From assembly GCA_910584965.1 (NCBI GenBank), contig CAJUDZ010000059.1:1-10897 (forward strand): DNA of 10,897 bases, read 5' to 3'. This stretch comes from an uncultured Lachnospiraceae bacterium. Lineage in GTDB: Bacteria; Bacillota; Clostridia; Lachnospirales; Lachnospiraceae. The position numbers and the translations under genes are program-made. Below the pieces are notes generated by a model. That model ran no database searches and was not told the origin of the DNA. It was given only the letters and a program-made list of their open reading frames with translations. Shown here piece by piece: positions 1 through 6,664 of the stretch (position 1 is the first letter of the stretch; each line of letters opens with the position of its first letter).

Positions 1-10
1 ATAAAATGAA

Positions 11-57
11 GCTGCCGCTTCACGAATTTTCATTCGTTAAAGCGACAGCCCCTTTTT
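11..57 (+). terminator. Intrinsic terminator of an upstream gene
   Basis: A long hairpin is visible. Bases 11-20 pair with 40-49 (one C.A mismatch), and 22-27 (ACGAAT) pair with 32-37 (ATTCGT) around a TTTC loop. CCCC and a run of five T follow directly, then GTTTT. This is a Rho-independent terminator in the + direction. It closes a gene lying before the window and separates it from the ABC operon. Confidence 0.85.
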
Positions 58-334
58 GTTTTGCCGGAAACTGCGGCCGTTAAAACGGTATACTTCTTTT
101 CCTTCTGCTAAAATACAACCGAAGGAAGTATGGAAAAATTCCCGGTATTCTTATAGAATAATGAAAATCCAGTTCCGTCTGCTTCCCGCAGTACCATGTA
201 CATTCAGGAGGGAAATTAAGGTTATGTTAAGATTTCGCACGATTCGGATTAAGATTGAACTGTTATAGTTTATCACAAGCCAGTCATAGCGGCATGGAAC
301 AGGTCGTATAATATGCACAGAATATCTTTTTAAA

Positions 335-358
335 AATTTCTGAAAAAATTAAGAAATT
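335..358. repeat. 7-bp inverted repeat, possible operator
   Basis: AATTTCT (335-341) and AGAAATT (352-358) are a perfect inverted repeat with a 10-base spacer in an AT-rich stretch. The centre lies about 63 bases before the start of transcription expected from the -10 box at 398-403. That is a common position for an activator site. AT-rich repeats of this length also arise by chance, so the operator role is inference. Confidence 0.3.
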
Positions 359-397
359 ATTTGAAGATATTTAATGGGTCTGGCACGTTATATATAG

Positions 398-403
398 TAT
401 AAT
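398..403 (+). promoter_or_regulatory. Candidate -10 box for the ABC operon
   Basis: A perfect TATAAT lies 60 bases before the ATPase start codon. No TTGACA-like hexamer occurs at 16-18 bases upstream (the area reads TGGGTC/GGGTCT), and no TGn extension precedes it. If used, it probably needs an activator. A second TATAAT at 307-312 has the same weakness. Confidence 0.45.
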
Positions 404-463
404 AAGTCGATAAAGACGGATTGAAAAGGGAGAGAAAATGAAAAAGGGAGGAAAGGGGAGTTC

Positions 464-1174
464 ATGAGCGCGTTAGTGGAGATACAGGATATCTGTAAAA
501 TATACAATCCTGGAGAAAATGAAGTAAAAGCGTTGAATCATGTGAGCCTGACGATCGATGAAAATGAGTTTGTGGCGATTATCGGTCAGTCCGGTTCGGG
601 AAAGTCTACATTGATGAATATGCTCGGATGTCTGGACGTGCCTACCAGCGGGAGCTATTATCTGCATGGACAGGATGTGTCCCATATGAGCGACAATGAG
701 CTGTCGGATGTACGAAATAAGGAGATTGGATTTATTTTTCAGGGGTTTAACCTGATAGCCGGGCTGACCGCGCTGGAAAATGTGGAACTGCCGCTGATTT
801 ACCGGGGTGTCGGTAAACGGGAGCGGCTGAGGCTTGCCGATACGGCGCTTGACAAAGTCGGGCTTGGCCGGAGAAAGACACACAAACCTTCCGAAATGTC
901 CGGCGGACAGCAGCAGCGTGTTGCTATCGCGAGAGCGATCGCACAGGCGCCGCCCATCATTCTGGCCGACGAACCGACAGGAAATCTGGATTCCGGTTCC
1001 AGCAAAGAGATCATGGGAATATTGAAATCGCTTCATGAAGAAGGAAGAACGGTCATCCTGATTACGCATGATAATGAGATCGCGAAGCAGGCAAAGCGGG
1101 TTATAAAAATCATCGACGGACAGATCGTACAGGATTCCGGCGCAGATCCGGAAGAAATAATAGAAGAATCGTAA
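464..1174 (+). CDS. ABC transporter ATP-binding protein, MacB/LolD/YknY-like
   Basis: This is the ATPase of a three-part export system; it hydrolyses ATP on the cytoplasmic face to drive the permease at 2646-3866. All nucleotide-binding motifs are present in 236 residues: Walker A GQSGSGKST (41-49), Q-loop at Q93 (IFQGFN), signature SGGQQ (146-150), Walker B IILADEPT (165-172), D-loop NLD (174-176) and switch His202 (THD). The spacing and the phrase EIGFIFQGFNLI are typical of the MacB/LolD/FtsE subfamily. The ATG follows AAAGGGGAG; the spacing is short, and a second GGGAGG lies further up. A nine-codon ORF (438-467) ends in an ATGA overlap with this start. The adaptor gene follows 27 bases later, so the three genes are almost certainly one operon. 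The family call is firm; the substrate is unknown. Confidence 0.95.
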   Translation: MSALVEIQDICKIYNPGENEVKALNHVSLTIDENEFVAIIGQSGSGKSTLMNMLGCLDVPTSGSYYLHGQDVSHMSDNELSDVRNKEIGFIFQGFNLIAGLTALENVELPLIYRGVGKRERLRLADTALDKVGLGRRKTHKPSEMSGGQQQRVAIARAIAQAPPIILADEPTGNLDSGSSKEIMGILKSLHEEGRTVILITHDNEIAKQAKRVIKIIDGQIVQDSGADPEEIIEES

Positions 1175-1201
1175 AGGGGAGAAAGGAGCATTTTTGTTAA
1201 A

Positions 1202-2641
1202 ATGAAAGAGAAAAAAGAGAAGAAAGAAAAGTCACCGATGGATAAGGCAAAAAAGAAGAAAATCATTAAGCGGGTCGTTTTCGGCGTGCTCGCCGCGTTT
1301 GTTGTTCTCTTTATCGTGATGAATAAAATTGCGGCCCAGAACGTCTTGCCCGTCGTCTATACGTCATCGGTATCGCGCGGCGACGTGGAGCAGGTTGTCA
1401 GCACGAGCGGTACGGTTAAGACGGAAGAAAGCAAGGCCTATTTTGCGCCGCTTGCGGTGAAAGTGGGAACGGTGGACGTGGCGGCCGGTGACAGCGTAAA
1501 AAAAGGACAGACGCTGTATGCTTATGATGAAAAAGCGCTGGCGGATGAAAAACAGCTGGCGGAGCTGAAAATGCAGTCCAATGAGGGCGAATATCAAAGT
1601 TCCATGATTACAAACAACAAATATATCAGCGAGCTGGGAGAGGCCAATATTAATCTGGAAGTGCTGGACCAGCAGATCGAGGACTGCGAAAACTATGTGC
1701 GGGAACTGAACCGGAAAATTACGGACAAACAGGATGCGCTCGCAAAGGAAGGCGCCTTACTGCAGATTTCTCTGCTGGACTGGCAGAATGATCCCGGCTC
1801 CGAGGAATATATGAACCTGCAGAAACTGGTTCAGCTAAATACATACGAACAGCAGCATAATGACGAAATCGAGATGTGGCAGGCGGAAGTAAAGGAATAT
1901 GAAGAAAAAATCGCGTCTTATAAAGAATACAGAAGCGAGATGAAGTCCCAGAAGAGTTCGTCCGAAAGCGGTTCTCTGAACAGCGGAAGCAAGAGCAAGC
2001 TGGTTGCGGATACACAGATCGAAAAGATCAACGCGGAAGAAACATTGTCATCCATTGCAGAAGTGGAAGGCGGCGTCACGGCGGATTTCGACGGCGTTAT
2101 CACGGAGATGGCTGCGGTAGAAGGCAGCACGCCGACGGTCGGCACGCAGATGGTTAAGCTGGAAAGCACGGAAAAAGTAAAAGTAGAGATTTCCGTTTCC
2201 AAATATGATCTGCAGAAGATTGCGGTGGGACAGGAAGTAGACGTTACGATTGCCGGAAATGTTTATCAGGGAAAAGTATCGAAAGTAAACGGTATGGCAA
2301 CGACCAACAACAGCGGTGCGGCGGTTGTCGGTGTGGAAATTAAGATTGAAAATCCGGATTCCAATATTTTCCTCGGTGTGGAAGCCAAAGTGGTAGTGCA
2401 CACCGATGTGGCCGAGCAGGCGCTTGTCGTTCCGATTGAAGTCATCAACAGCGATCAGGAAGGAAGTTTCGTGTATGCGGTTGAAAACGGCATTCTTGTG
2501 AAAAAACGCGTTGTAACAGGTATTTCTTCCAATACGTTATGTGAGATTACAGAAGGACTGAATGAAGGCGATCAGATCGTAAGCAGCGTGGCGATGGGAC
2601 TGGAAGAAGGCATGGCGGTTACGGCGATAGCAGGGGAGTAA
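1202..2641 (+). CDS. HlyD/MacA-type efflux adaptor (membrane-fusion protein)
   Basis: This 479-residue protein is the extracytoplasmic adaptor that couples an ABC permease to its substrate. In order: a very Lys-rich cytoplasmic tail (1-24), one transmembrane anchor (about 24-43), a first lipoyl half (about 84-112, VGTVDVAAGDSVKKGQ), a long Gln/Glu-rich helical hairpin (about 112-250), a Ser-rich spacer (251-266), the second lipoyl half (about 288-321, VTADFDGVITEMAAVEG), a beta-barrel (about 324-400) and a membrane-proximal domain ending at 479. The architecture matches MacA and Bacillus YknX. A Gram-positive cell has no TolC, so the hairpin tip probably meets peptidoglycan or substrate rather than an outer-membrane channel. 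The AGGAG at 1184-1188 sits 13 bases before the ATG, which is long; Met13 has no better site. The permease start follows the stop by four bases. Confidence 0.92.
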   Translation: MKEKKEKKEKSPMDKAKKKKIIKRVVFGVLAAFVVLFIVMNKIAAQNVLPVVYTSSVSRGDVEQVVSTSGTVKTEESKAYFAPLAVKVGTVDVAAGDSVKKGQTLYAYDEKALADEKQLAELKMQSNEGEYQSSMITNNKYISELGEANINLEVLDQQIEDCENYVRELNRKITDKQDALAKEGALLQISLLDWQNDPGSEEYMNLQKLVQLNTYEQQHNDEIEMWQAEVKEYEEKIASYKEYRSEMKSQKSSSESGSLNSGSKSKLVADTQIEKINAEETLSSIAEVEGGVTADFDGVITEMAAVEGSTPTVGTQMVKLESTEKVKVEISVSKYDLQKIAVGQEVDVTIAGNVYQGKVSKVNGMATTNNSGAAVVGVEIKIENPDSNIFLGVEAKVVVHTDVAEQALVVPIEVINSDQEGSFVYAVENGILVKKRVVTGISSNTLCEITEGLNEGDQIVSSVAMGLEEGMAVTAIAGE

Positions 2642-2645
2642 ACAT

Positions 2646-3866
2646 ATGGCACAGATATGGGAATACATAAAAATTGCCCTGATGAATATCAGGAGCAACA
2701 AGGGCCGTTCCGTTCTTACCATGCTGGGTATTGTCATCGGTATTGCTTCGGTTATCATGGTCATGGCGATCGGTAACGGCGTCAGGGGACAGATCAACGA
2801 CGAGCTGGAAAGTATCGGAAGCGGTATGATAGAGCTGTATCTGGATACTACGCTGGAAACGACTACGATGCGGTTCATGCAGGAAGATTTCGATATGATT
2901 AAAGAACGGGTCGAACACGTAAAAGGCGTAACGCCGGTACTTGGCGGCTGGGGCTCTGCGGATGGACCGAAAGGAAATTTTGAGGCGAGAGTGACGGCCG
3001 GAACCGAAGGTCTGGAATACTACTCCAGCGGCGGCGGCCCGATCATTAAGGGAAGGTACTATTCGGCGGAGGAAGCGGACAGCGGCAGCAGGGTCTGCGT
3101 TATTTCGGAAAGCGATGCGATCAGTCTGTTCGGAACAACCGATGTAATCGGACTGTCGTTCGAACTGACCCTGTACGGAATTTCGCAGGAACTGACGGTT
3201 ATCGGTATCAGAGAGGACAATGCGACCAGTTTTGTCAGTACCGGCGTCAGCGGGCGGGTCAGCATAGAAATGCCAATTGGCGTAATGTCGAACGATTTTT
3301 ATTACTGGACGGAAGAGTTTACCGATATCCTGATTTTTGCGGAAGAAACTCAGTATTGTACGGAAGTGGCGCAGAACGCCGTAAAATTGCTGGAAGGCAA
3401 ATACGGAACCTGGGGCGAAAACCAGATTATTGTTAATAATATTTCGGATATGACGGGAGAAATGGACAGCATCCTGGGAATCCTGACGATGTTTATTTCC
3501 TTCGTTGCGGCCATTTCGCTGCTGGTAGGCGGTATCGGCGTTATGAACATTATGCTCGTTTCCGTAACCGAGCGTACAAGGGAAATCGGTATCAGGAAAT
3601 CGCTGGGAGCGAGAACCGGCTCCATCCTCCTGCAGTTCCTGGCGGAAGCGGCGATTATTACGATGCTTGGCGGCATCATCGGCATCATACTCGGAATGCT
3701 TGGCGGCAATGCGGTATGCTCCGTCCTCGATATTACGCCGAAGACGCATATATCCACCATCATCGGAGCGACTCTTTTTTCTTCTGCGGTCGGCCTGTTC
3801 TTCGGAATTTATCCGGCGAGAAAAGCGGCGAAGCTGAGCCCGATTGAGGCGCTGCGGCATGAATAA
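2646..3866 (+). CDS. ABC transporter permease, MacB/FtsX family
   Basis: This is the membrane subunit of the exporter, 406 residues. Transmembrane helix 1 lies at about 22-43. A large extracytoplasmic MacB periplasmic-core-type domain (about 45-270) follows, then three helices (about 275-300, 332-353 and 370-390). The family signature VTERTREIGIRKSLGA is at 307-322, just after the second helix, and the C-terminus YPARKAAKLSPIEALRHE is the standard MacB/FtsX ending. The length matches the roughly 400-residue Gram-positive members. An AGGGGAG seven bases before the ATG overlaps the end of the adaptor gene, which indicates translational coupling. MacB-type systems move their substrate from the outer membrane face by mechanotransmission. 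Likely cargoes are peptides, bacteriocins or antibiotics, but nothing here identifies one. Confidence 0.94.
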   Translation: MAQIWEYIKIALMNIRSNKGRSVLTMLGIVIGIASVIMVMAIGNGVRGQINDELESIGSGMIELYLDTTLETTTMRFMQEDFDMIKERVEHVKGVTPVLGGWGSADGPKGNFEARVTAGTEGLEYYSSGGGPIIKGRYYSAEEADSGSRVCVISESDAISLFGTTDVIGLSFELTLYGISQELTVIGIREDNATSFVSTGVSGRVSIEMPIGVMSNDFYYWTEEFTDILIFAEETQYCTEVAQNAVKLLEGKYGTWGENQIIVNNISDMTGEMDSILGILTMFISFVAAISLLVGGIGVMNIMLVSVTERTREIGIRKSLGARTGSILLQFLAEAAIITMLGGIIGIILGMLGGNAVCSVLDITPKTHISTIIGATLFSSAVGLFFGIYPARKAAKLSPIEALRHE

Positions 3867-3896
3867 GTTGAAAACGAACGGGCCGTTTTCAACTTA
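3864..3896 (+). other. Perfect 13-bp hairpin spanning the permease stop codon
   Basis: TAAGTTGAAAACG (3864-3876) pairs exactly with CGTTTTCAACTTA (3884-3896) around a 7-base loop. The first three bases are the stop codon of the permease gene. No T tract follows, so it is not a classical intrinsic terminator. It may be a 3' mRNA stabilising hairpin, a U-less terminator or a protein binding site. Confidence 0.7.
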
Positions 3897-3946
3897 TGAG
3901 TGATACACTGTAATGGAAAGGCGGAATTAAGCGTTTACGATTTAAC

Positions 3947-3990
3947 AGCGCAAGTCTGAAGGCAGGCTGTCAACTCGCTCTTGCGCTTTT
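3947..3990 (+). terminator. Possible weak terminator hairpin
   Basis: AGCGCAAG (3947-3954) pairs exactly with CTTGCGCT (3980-3987), which runs into TTT (3988-3990). The loop is 25 bases, longer than usual, so it is a weak terminator at best. The 3' arm overlaps the -35 element of the promoter candidate at 3981-4008, so RNA folding and promoter use would share the same bases. Confidence 0.35.
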
Positions 3991-4045
3991 GCGGAAATTT
4001 AGTATAATAGAAAAGGAGCCGATGCGGAATCCGGTTCCGACATGA
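3981..4045 (+). promoter_or_regulatory. Promoter-like sequence with a short leader ORF
   Basis: TTGCGC (3981-3986) and TATAAT (4003-4008) are spaced by 16 bases. AAGGAG (4013-4018) and an ATG at 4022 follow. That ATG opens a seven-codon ORF (MRNPVPT) ending with TGA at 4043-4045. A small hairpin, CGGAA/TTCCG (4025-4029 with 4035-4039), lies inside this ORF. The terminator at 4046-4072 begins at the next base. If the promoter works, most transcripts would be only about 60 nt, either a small RNA or an attenuated leader for the downstream membrane protein. The arrangement is visible; its function is inference. Confidence 0.35.
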
Positions 4046-4072
4046 AAAAGCACCTGCAATGTAGGTGCTTTT
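4046..4072 (+). terminator. Intrinsic terminator
   Basis: AAAAGCACCT (4046-4055) pairs exactly with AGGTGCTTTT (4063-4072), loop GCAATGT. The stem is GC-rich at the top and ends in A/T runs on both sides, so it could act in both directions. It is the best candidate for the end of the ABC operon transcript and also blocks the short leader starting near 4015. Confidence 0.8.
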
Positions 4073-4207
4073 CCTCGATTGTCAGTGCCTCCGGCGGCCT
4101 GGGAAACGTCCGATTTGCCCACGAGAGTATCGGCGGATATCGGAAAGCATGCCGCAGGCCGGCGCTGTCACATATTGTATAACGGAAAGAAAGGAAGAGG
4201 AGCCGCC

Positions 4208-4687
4208 ATGGAAGTCGAATTTGATGTGAAGATGGAAGCGGGTATTCTGTACGATTATATGCTGCATCATACGTACAGCAGTTTTGCCGGGCTGATGGGA
4301 ACGGCTGCGGGGGCGCTTTTGCTGGTTATTTTTTATTCGGACAGAAAAATCATCTATCTGATCGCCGGAATTATCGCACTTGTTTATCAGCCGTGGACGC
4401 TGTTTCTGCGTTCCAGGCAGCAGATGTTGAAAAATCCTTCCTTTAAGCAGCCTCTGCACTATAAATTGACGGAGGAAGGTATTGAAGTGTCACAGGGGGA
4501 TGCGGTTGACTGCCAGAAATGGGAAGATATGCACAAGGCAGTTTCCACCGGAAGGAGCATTGTCGTATATACTTCCAGAATCAACGCCTGTATTTTCCCG
4601 AAAAAAGATATCGGAGAGCATAAGTATAAAGTGATAGAAATGATATCCACACATATGCCGCCCGGAAAAGTGAAGATCAGAAGTTAG
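4208..4687 (+). CDS. YcxB-like membrane protein of unknown function
   Basis: A 159-residue protein with two adjacent transmembrane helices (about 25-43 and 48-67) and a soluble C-terminal domain of about 85 residues. The C-terminal pattern (YKLTEEGIEVS at 85-95, then W105 and SIVVYTSRINACIFPKK at 117-133) resembles the YcxB-like family, in which this part looks like a small PH-like beta domain. No enzymatic residues are evident. The ATG at 4208 was chosen because AGAGGAG (4196-4202) sits five bases before it; the frame stays open to 4079, but that extension has no ribosome site and runs towards the terminator. Its own promoter is not clear (a TATAAC at 4178-4183 lacks a -35). It lies alone between the ABC operon and the t6A genes. 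Confidence 0.75.
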   Translation: MEVEFDVKMEAGILYDYMLHHTYSSFAGLMGTAAGALLLVIFYSDRKIIYLIAGIIALVYQPWTLFLRSRQQMLKNPSFKQPLHYKLTEEGIEVSQGDAVDCQKWEDMHKAVSTGRSIVVYTSRINACIFPKKDIGEHKYKVIEMISTHMPPGKVKIRS

Positions 4688-4692
4688 GAAGG

Positions 4693-4740
4693 CGGGAAAT
4701 TGAGAAGACAGGAAACTGAGAAGACGGGAAATTAAGAATC
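4693..4740. repeat. Three tandem copies of a 16-bp unit
   Basis: The copies are CGGGAAATTGAGAAGA (4693-4708), CAGGAAACTGAGAAGA (4709-4724) and CGGGAAATTAAGAATC (4725-4740). Copies 1 and 2 differ at two positions. The preceding 32 bases (4661-4692), which include the end of the YcxB-like gene, match the unit weakly and in phase. The array lies between that gene and tsaE. It may be an expanded low-complexity tract or a binding-site array. Confidence 0.75.
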
Positions 4741-4867
4741 CCACCCCAAAATGAAACAGATAAGAAATCAGAAAATGAAAAAGATCGAAGGCCCGGCAGC
4801 AAAGACTCCGCCTGAAAAATATGGCGGCAGTCCGGATGAGAGAAGGGCATGGAAACGGACAGCAAAG

Positions 4868-5317
4868 ATGGAACAGATCATAGAGACACACGGCGCGGAA
4901 GAGACTTTTGCGCTTGGAAAAAAGATAGGTAAAAGCGCCCGGCCGGGGCAGGTATACGCCCTGAACGGCGATCTGGGCGCAGGGAAGACCGTCTTTACAC
5001 AGGGCGTAGCGGCCGGACTCGGCATTACCGAACCGGTAAACAGTCCGACTTTTACGATTCTCCAGATTTATGAGAACGGCCGGCTTCCTTTTTACCATTT
5101 CGACGTATACCGGATCGGGGATGTGGAAGAAATGGAAGAGATCGGATACGAGGATTGTTTCTACGGAGAAGGCGTCTGCCTGGTAGAATGGGCCGGACTG
5201 ATCGAAGAGATTCTTCCGGAAAATTGTATACGGATAGAAATTGCAAAGAATTTATCGTCGGGATTTGATTACCGGACGATCAAAATAGAACAGAACCGGA
5301 CGGAGGTAGGAATATGA
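4868..5317 (+). CDS. tsaE: tRNA t6A biosynthesis ATPase TsaE
   Basis: TsaE is the P-loop ATPase that works with TsaB and TsaD in transferring the threonylcarbamoyl group from threonylcarbamoyl-AMP to A37 of ANN-decoding tRNAs. From Met at 4868 the protein has 149 residues, the usual family size. Motifs: Walker A GDLGAGKT (34-41), NSPTF (58-62), HFDVYR (77-82), and VEWAG (106-110) near the end of the fold. The same frame is open to an ATG at 4751, adding 39 basic residues that do not look conserved and have no ribosome site. The 4868 start has only a weak GGA (4857-4859), so the start was chosen by family length. The stop overlaps the next start as ATGA, so tsaE and tsaB are translationally coupled. 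Confidence 0.93.
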   Translation: MEQIIETHGAEETFALGKKIGKSARPGQVYALNGDLGAGKTVFTQGVAAGLGITEPVNSPTFTILQIYENGRLPFYHFDVYRIGDVEEMEEIGYEDCFYGEGVCLVEWAGLIEEILPENCIRIEIAKNLSSGFDYRTIKIEQNRTEVGI

Positions 5318-6027
5318 AGCTGATCGCATTGGACAGTTCCGGCCTGACCGCCTCTGTGGCGGTCATGGAAGACGATATACTGGCGGCGGAATATACGATT
5401 CAATATAAAAAGACGCACTCCCAGACATTGCTGCCAATGCTTGCGGAAGTCCGGAACATGATAGAACTGGATTTACAGGAAGTGGACGCGGTGGCGGTGG
5501 CGTCCGGTCCCGGCTCTTTTACCGGCCTGCGCATCGGTTCTGCGACTGCGAAGGGCCTTTCCTTTGCTATGGGAAAACCGATAGTGGCGGTGCCTACGGT
5601 GGATGGGCTGGCTTATAACCTGTACGGAACCGATAAGGTTGTCTGTCCGATTATGGATGCAAGACGCAGTCAGGTTTATACCGGGATATATGAGTTTCTG
5701 TTTCAGGAAGATAAATACTGTCTGAATATTATAAAACGACAGTGTGCCGTCGCATTTGATGAAATTGCGCAGGAACTGAATGCGCTTGGGCGGGAAGTGA
5801 TTTTCCTGGGTGACGGGGTTCCCGTTTTCCGGGAACGCATGAAAGAAATAATGAAAGTGCGGTATACGCTTGCTCCGGCGCATATGAACAGACAGAGGGC
5901 GGCCAGCATCGGCGCGCTCGGAAGCCTCTATTACGCGCAGGGGAAAACCGTGAGCGGCGAGGCGTTTGTACCGGAGTATCTGCGGCTTTCCCAGGCGGAA
6001 CGCGAGAAGAGCGGGAAAATTATCTGA
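5314..6027 (+). CDS. tsaB: tRNA t6A biosynthesis protein TsaB
   Basis: TsaB is an ASKHA-fold paralogue of TsaD. It has no active site of its own but dimerises with TsaD and is needed for t6A formation. The 237 residues show the family landmarks: LIALDSS (3-9), HSQTLLP (35-41), SGPGSFTGLRIG (64-75), MDARRSQVY (114-122), a glycine turn at FLGDGV (164-169) and the C-terminal PEYLR (220-224). It lacks the HxxxH metal site seen in TsaD, as expected. The ATG at 5314 follows GGAGG and overlaps the tsaE stop. rimI follows after a 58-base gap, in the usual tsaE-tsaB-rimI order of Firmicutes. Confidence 0.95.
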   Translation: MKLIALDSSGLTASVAVMEDDILAAEYTIQYKKTHSQTLLPMLAEVRNMIELDLQEVDAVAVASGPGSFTGLRIGSATAKGLSFAMGKPIVAVPTVDGLAYNLYGTDKVVCPIMDARRSQVYTGIYEFLFQEDKYCLNIIKRQCAVAFDEIAQELNALGREVIFLGDGVPVFRERMKEIMKVRYTLAPAHMNRQRAASIGALGSLYYAQGKTVSGEAFVPEYLRLSQAEREKSGKII

Positions 6028-6085
6028 TTGGAAGAACTGCGGTAAGAAGCCGTTTGACTGAGGCTGAATGAAAGGTGATTGGAAA

Positions 6086-6526
6086 ATGAACGGGTTATAT
6101 ATCAGGCCGATGGAAGAAAAAGACGTTGACGCGGTCAGCAGACTGGAAGAGAAGACTTTTTCCATGCCCTGGTCCCGGTCGGCTTTTCTGGAAATGATTA
6201 CGAAAGAAGACGCCGCTTATTATGTGGCGGAACTGGATGGTACGATCGTTGGCGGCTGCGGCGTGCTTTTGATTGCGGGCGAAGGCAATATTACCAATGT
6301 AGCCGTGGATATGGCCCTGCGGAATCGGGGAATCGGAACGAGAATGCTCCGGTATTTGATCGGGGAGGGGGAGCAGAAAGGCCTGAGCGCTTTTACGCTG
6401 GAAGTGCGGGCCGGCAATGCGGCCGCAATTCATGTATATGAGAAGCTTGGATTCCACTCCGAAGGCATCCGGCCGAATTTCTATGAAAAGCCGGTTGAGG
6501 ATGCCGTAATCATGTGGAAGAGATAG
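6086..6526 (+). CDS. rimI: Ribosomal protein bS18 N-alpha-acetyltransferase RimI
   Basis: RimI is a GNAT-family enzyme that acetylates the N-terminus of ribosomal protein bS18 (and probably others) using acetyl-CoA. From Met at 6086 it has 146 residues, the family norm. Visible motifs: MPWS near the N-terminus (27-30), the acetyl-CoA pyrophosphate loop RNRGIGTRM (79-87), and LEVRAGNAAAIHVYEKLGF (105-123). That last block carries the Glu (106) and Tyr (118) that correspond to the catalytic pair described for the E. coli enzyme. AAAGGTGAT, seven bases before 6086, is a near-ideal ribosome site. The in-frame ATG at 6068 would add six residues with only a weak site. RimI is commonly genetically linked, or fused, to TsaB/TsaD; the reason is not settled. 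Confidence 0.93.
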   Translation: MNGLYIRPMEEKDVDAVSRLEEKTFSMPWSRSAFLEMITKEDAAYYVAELDGTIVGGCGVLLIAGEGNITNVAVDMALRNRGIGTRMLRYLIGEGEQKGLSAFTLEVRAGNAAAIHVYEKLGFHSEGIRPNFYEKPVEDAVIMWKR

Positions 6527-6569
6527 GAAGCAGACCGAATATTTACCACTGTTTTTGCATAGGACAGAC

Positions 6570-6578
6570 TGTTATAAT
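6570..6578 (+). promoter_or_regulatory. Extended -10 promoter for the CxxC protein / rnz unit
   Basis: TGTTATAAT (6570-6578) is a perfect TATAAT with a TGn extension. Such promoters work with a weak -35; here only TGTTTT (6550-6555) lies at the right 17-base distance. Transcription would start near 6585 and give a leader of about 80 bases, containing an unremarkable 13-codon ORF (6608-6649) without a ribosome site. Confidence 0.65.
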
Positions 6579-6664
6579 GATGAAGAAACGAAGATGTCCG
6601 GCATAACATGTTTGATATGATATGTCAACGTAAGATGTTGTTTATGTAGGTACAGGAGGGTAAA

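Larger units (their letters stand above)
61..463 (+). other. Gene-poor upstream region of the ABC export operon
   Basis: No convincing gene lies here. The only long open frame begins at a TTG inside the preceding terminator tract and shows no recognisable protein. Visible structures: a palindrome TATTCT-TAT-AGAATA at 146-160; a strong AGGAGGG at 206-212 ahead of a possible 14-codon ORF (224-268, MLRFRTIRIKIELL); TATAAT boxes at 307-312 and 398-403; and an inverted repeat at 335-358. A long leader with weak -35 elements fits a regulated promoter, but no regulator gene is in the window. Confidence 0.5.

Noticed and set aside
56..268. 70-residue + strand open frame beginning with TTG
   Set aside because: It starts inside the T tract of a terminator, has no ribosome site there and shows no recognisable protein. 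Only its last 14 codons have a possible independent start.
381..398. TGGCAC at 381-386 as a sigma-54 promoter
   Set aside because: A TTGC-type -12 element at the fixed spacing is absent; the following bases are GTTATATATAG.
2619..3860. 413-residue open frame on the - strand
   Set aside because: It mirrors the permease gene frame, is rich in Arg/Asp/Asn/His with no family motif, and the + strand product is unmistakable.
4490..5098. 202-residue - strand open frame across the repeat and tsaE
   Set aside because: It lies opposite two genes on the + strand, and its Phe/Ser/Leu-rich composition reflects the complement of purine-rich coding DNA.
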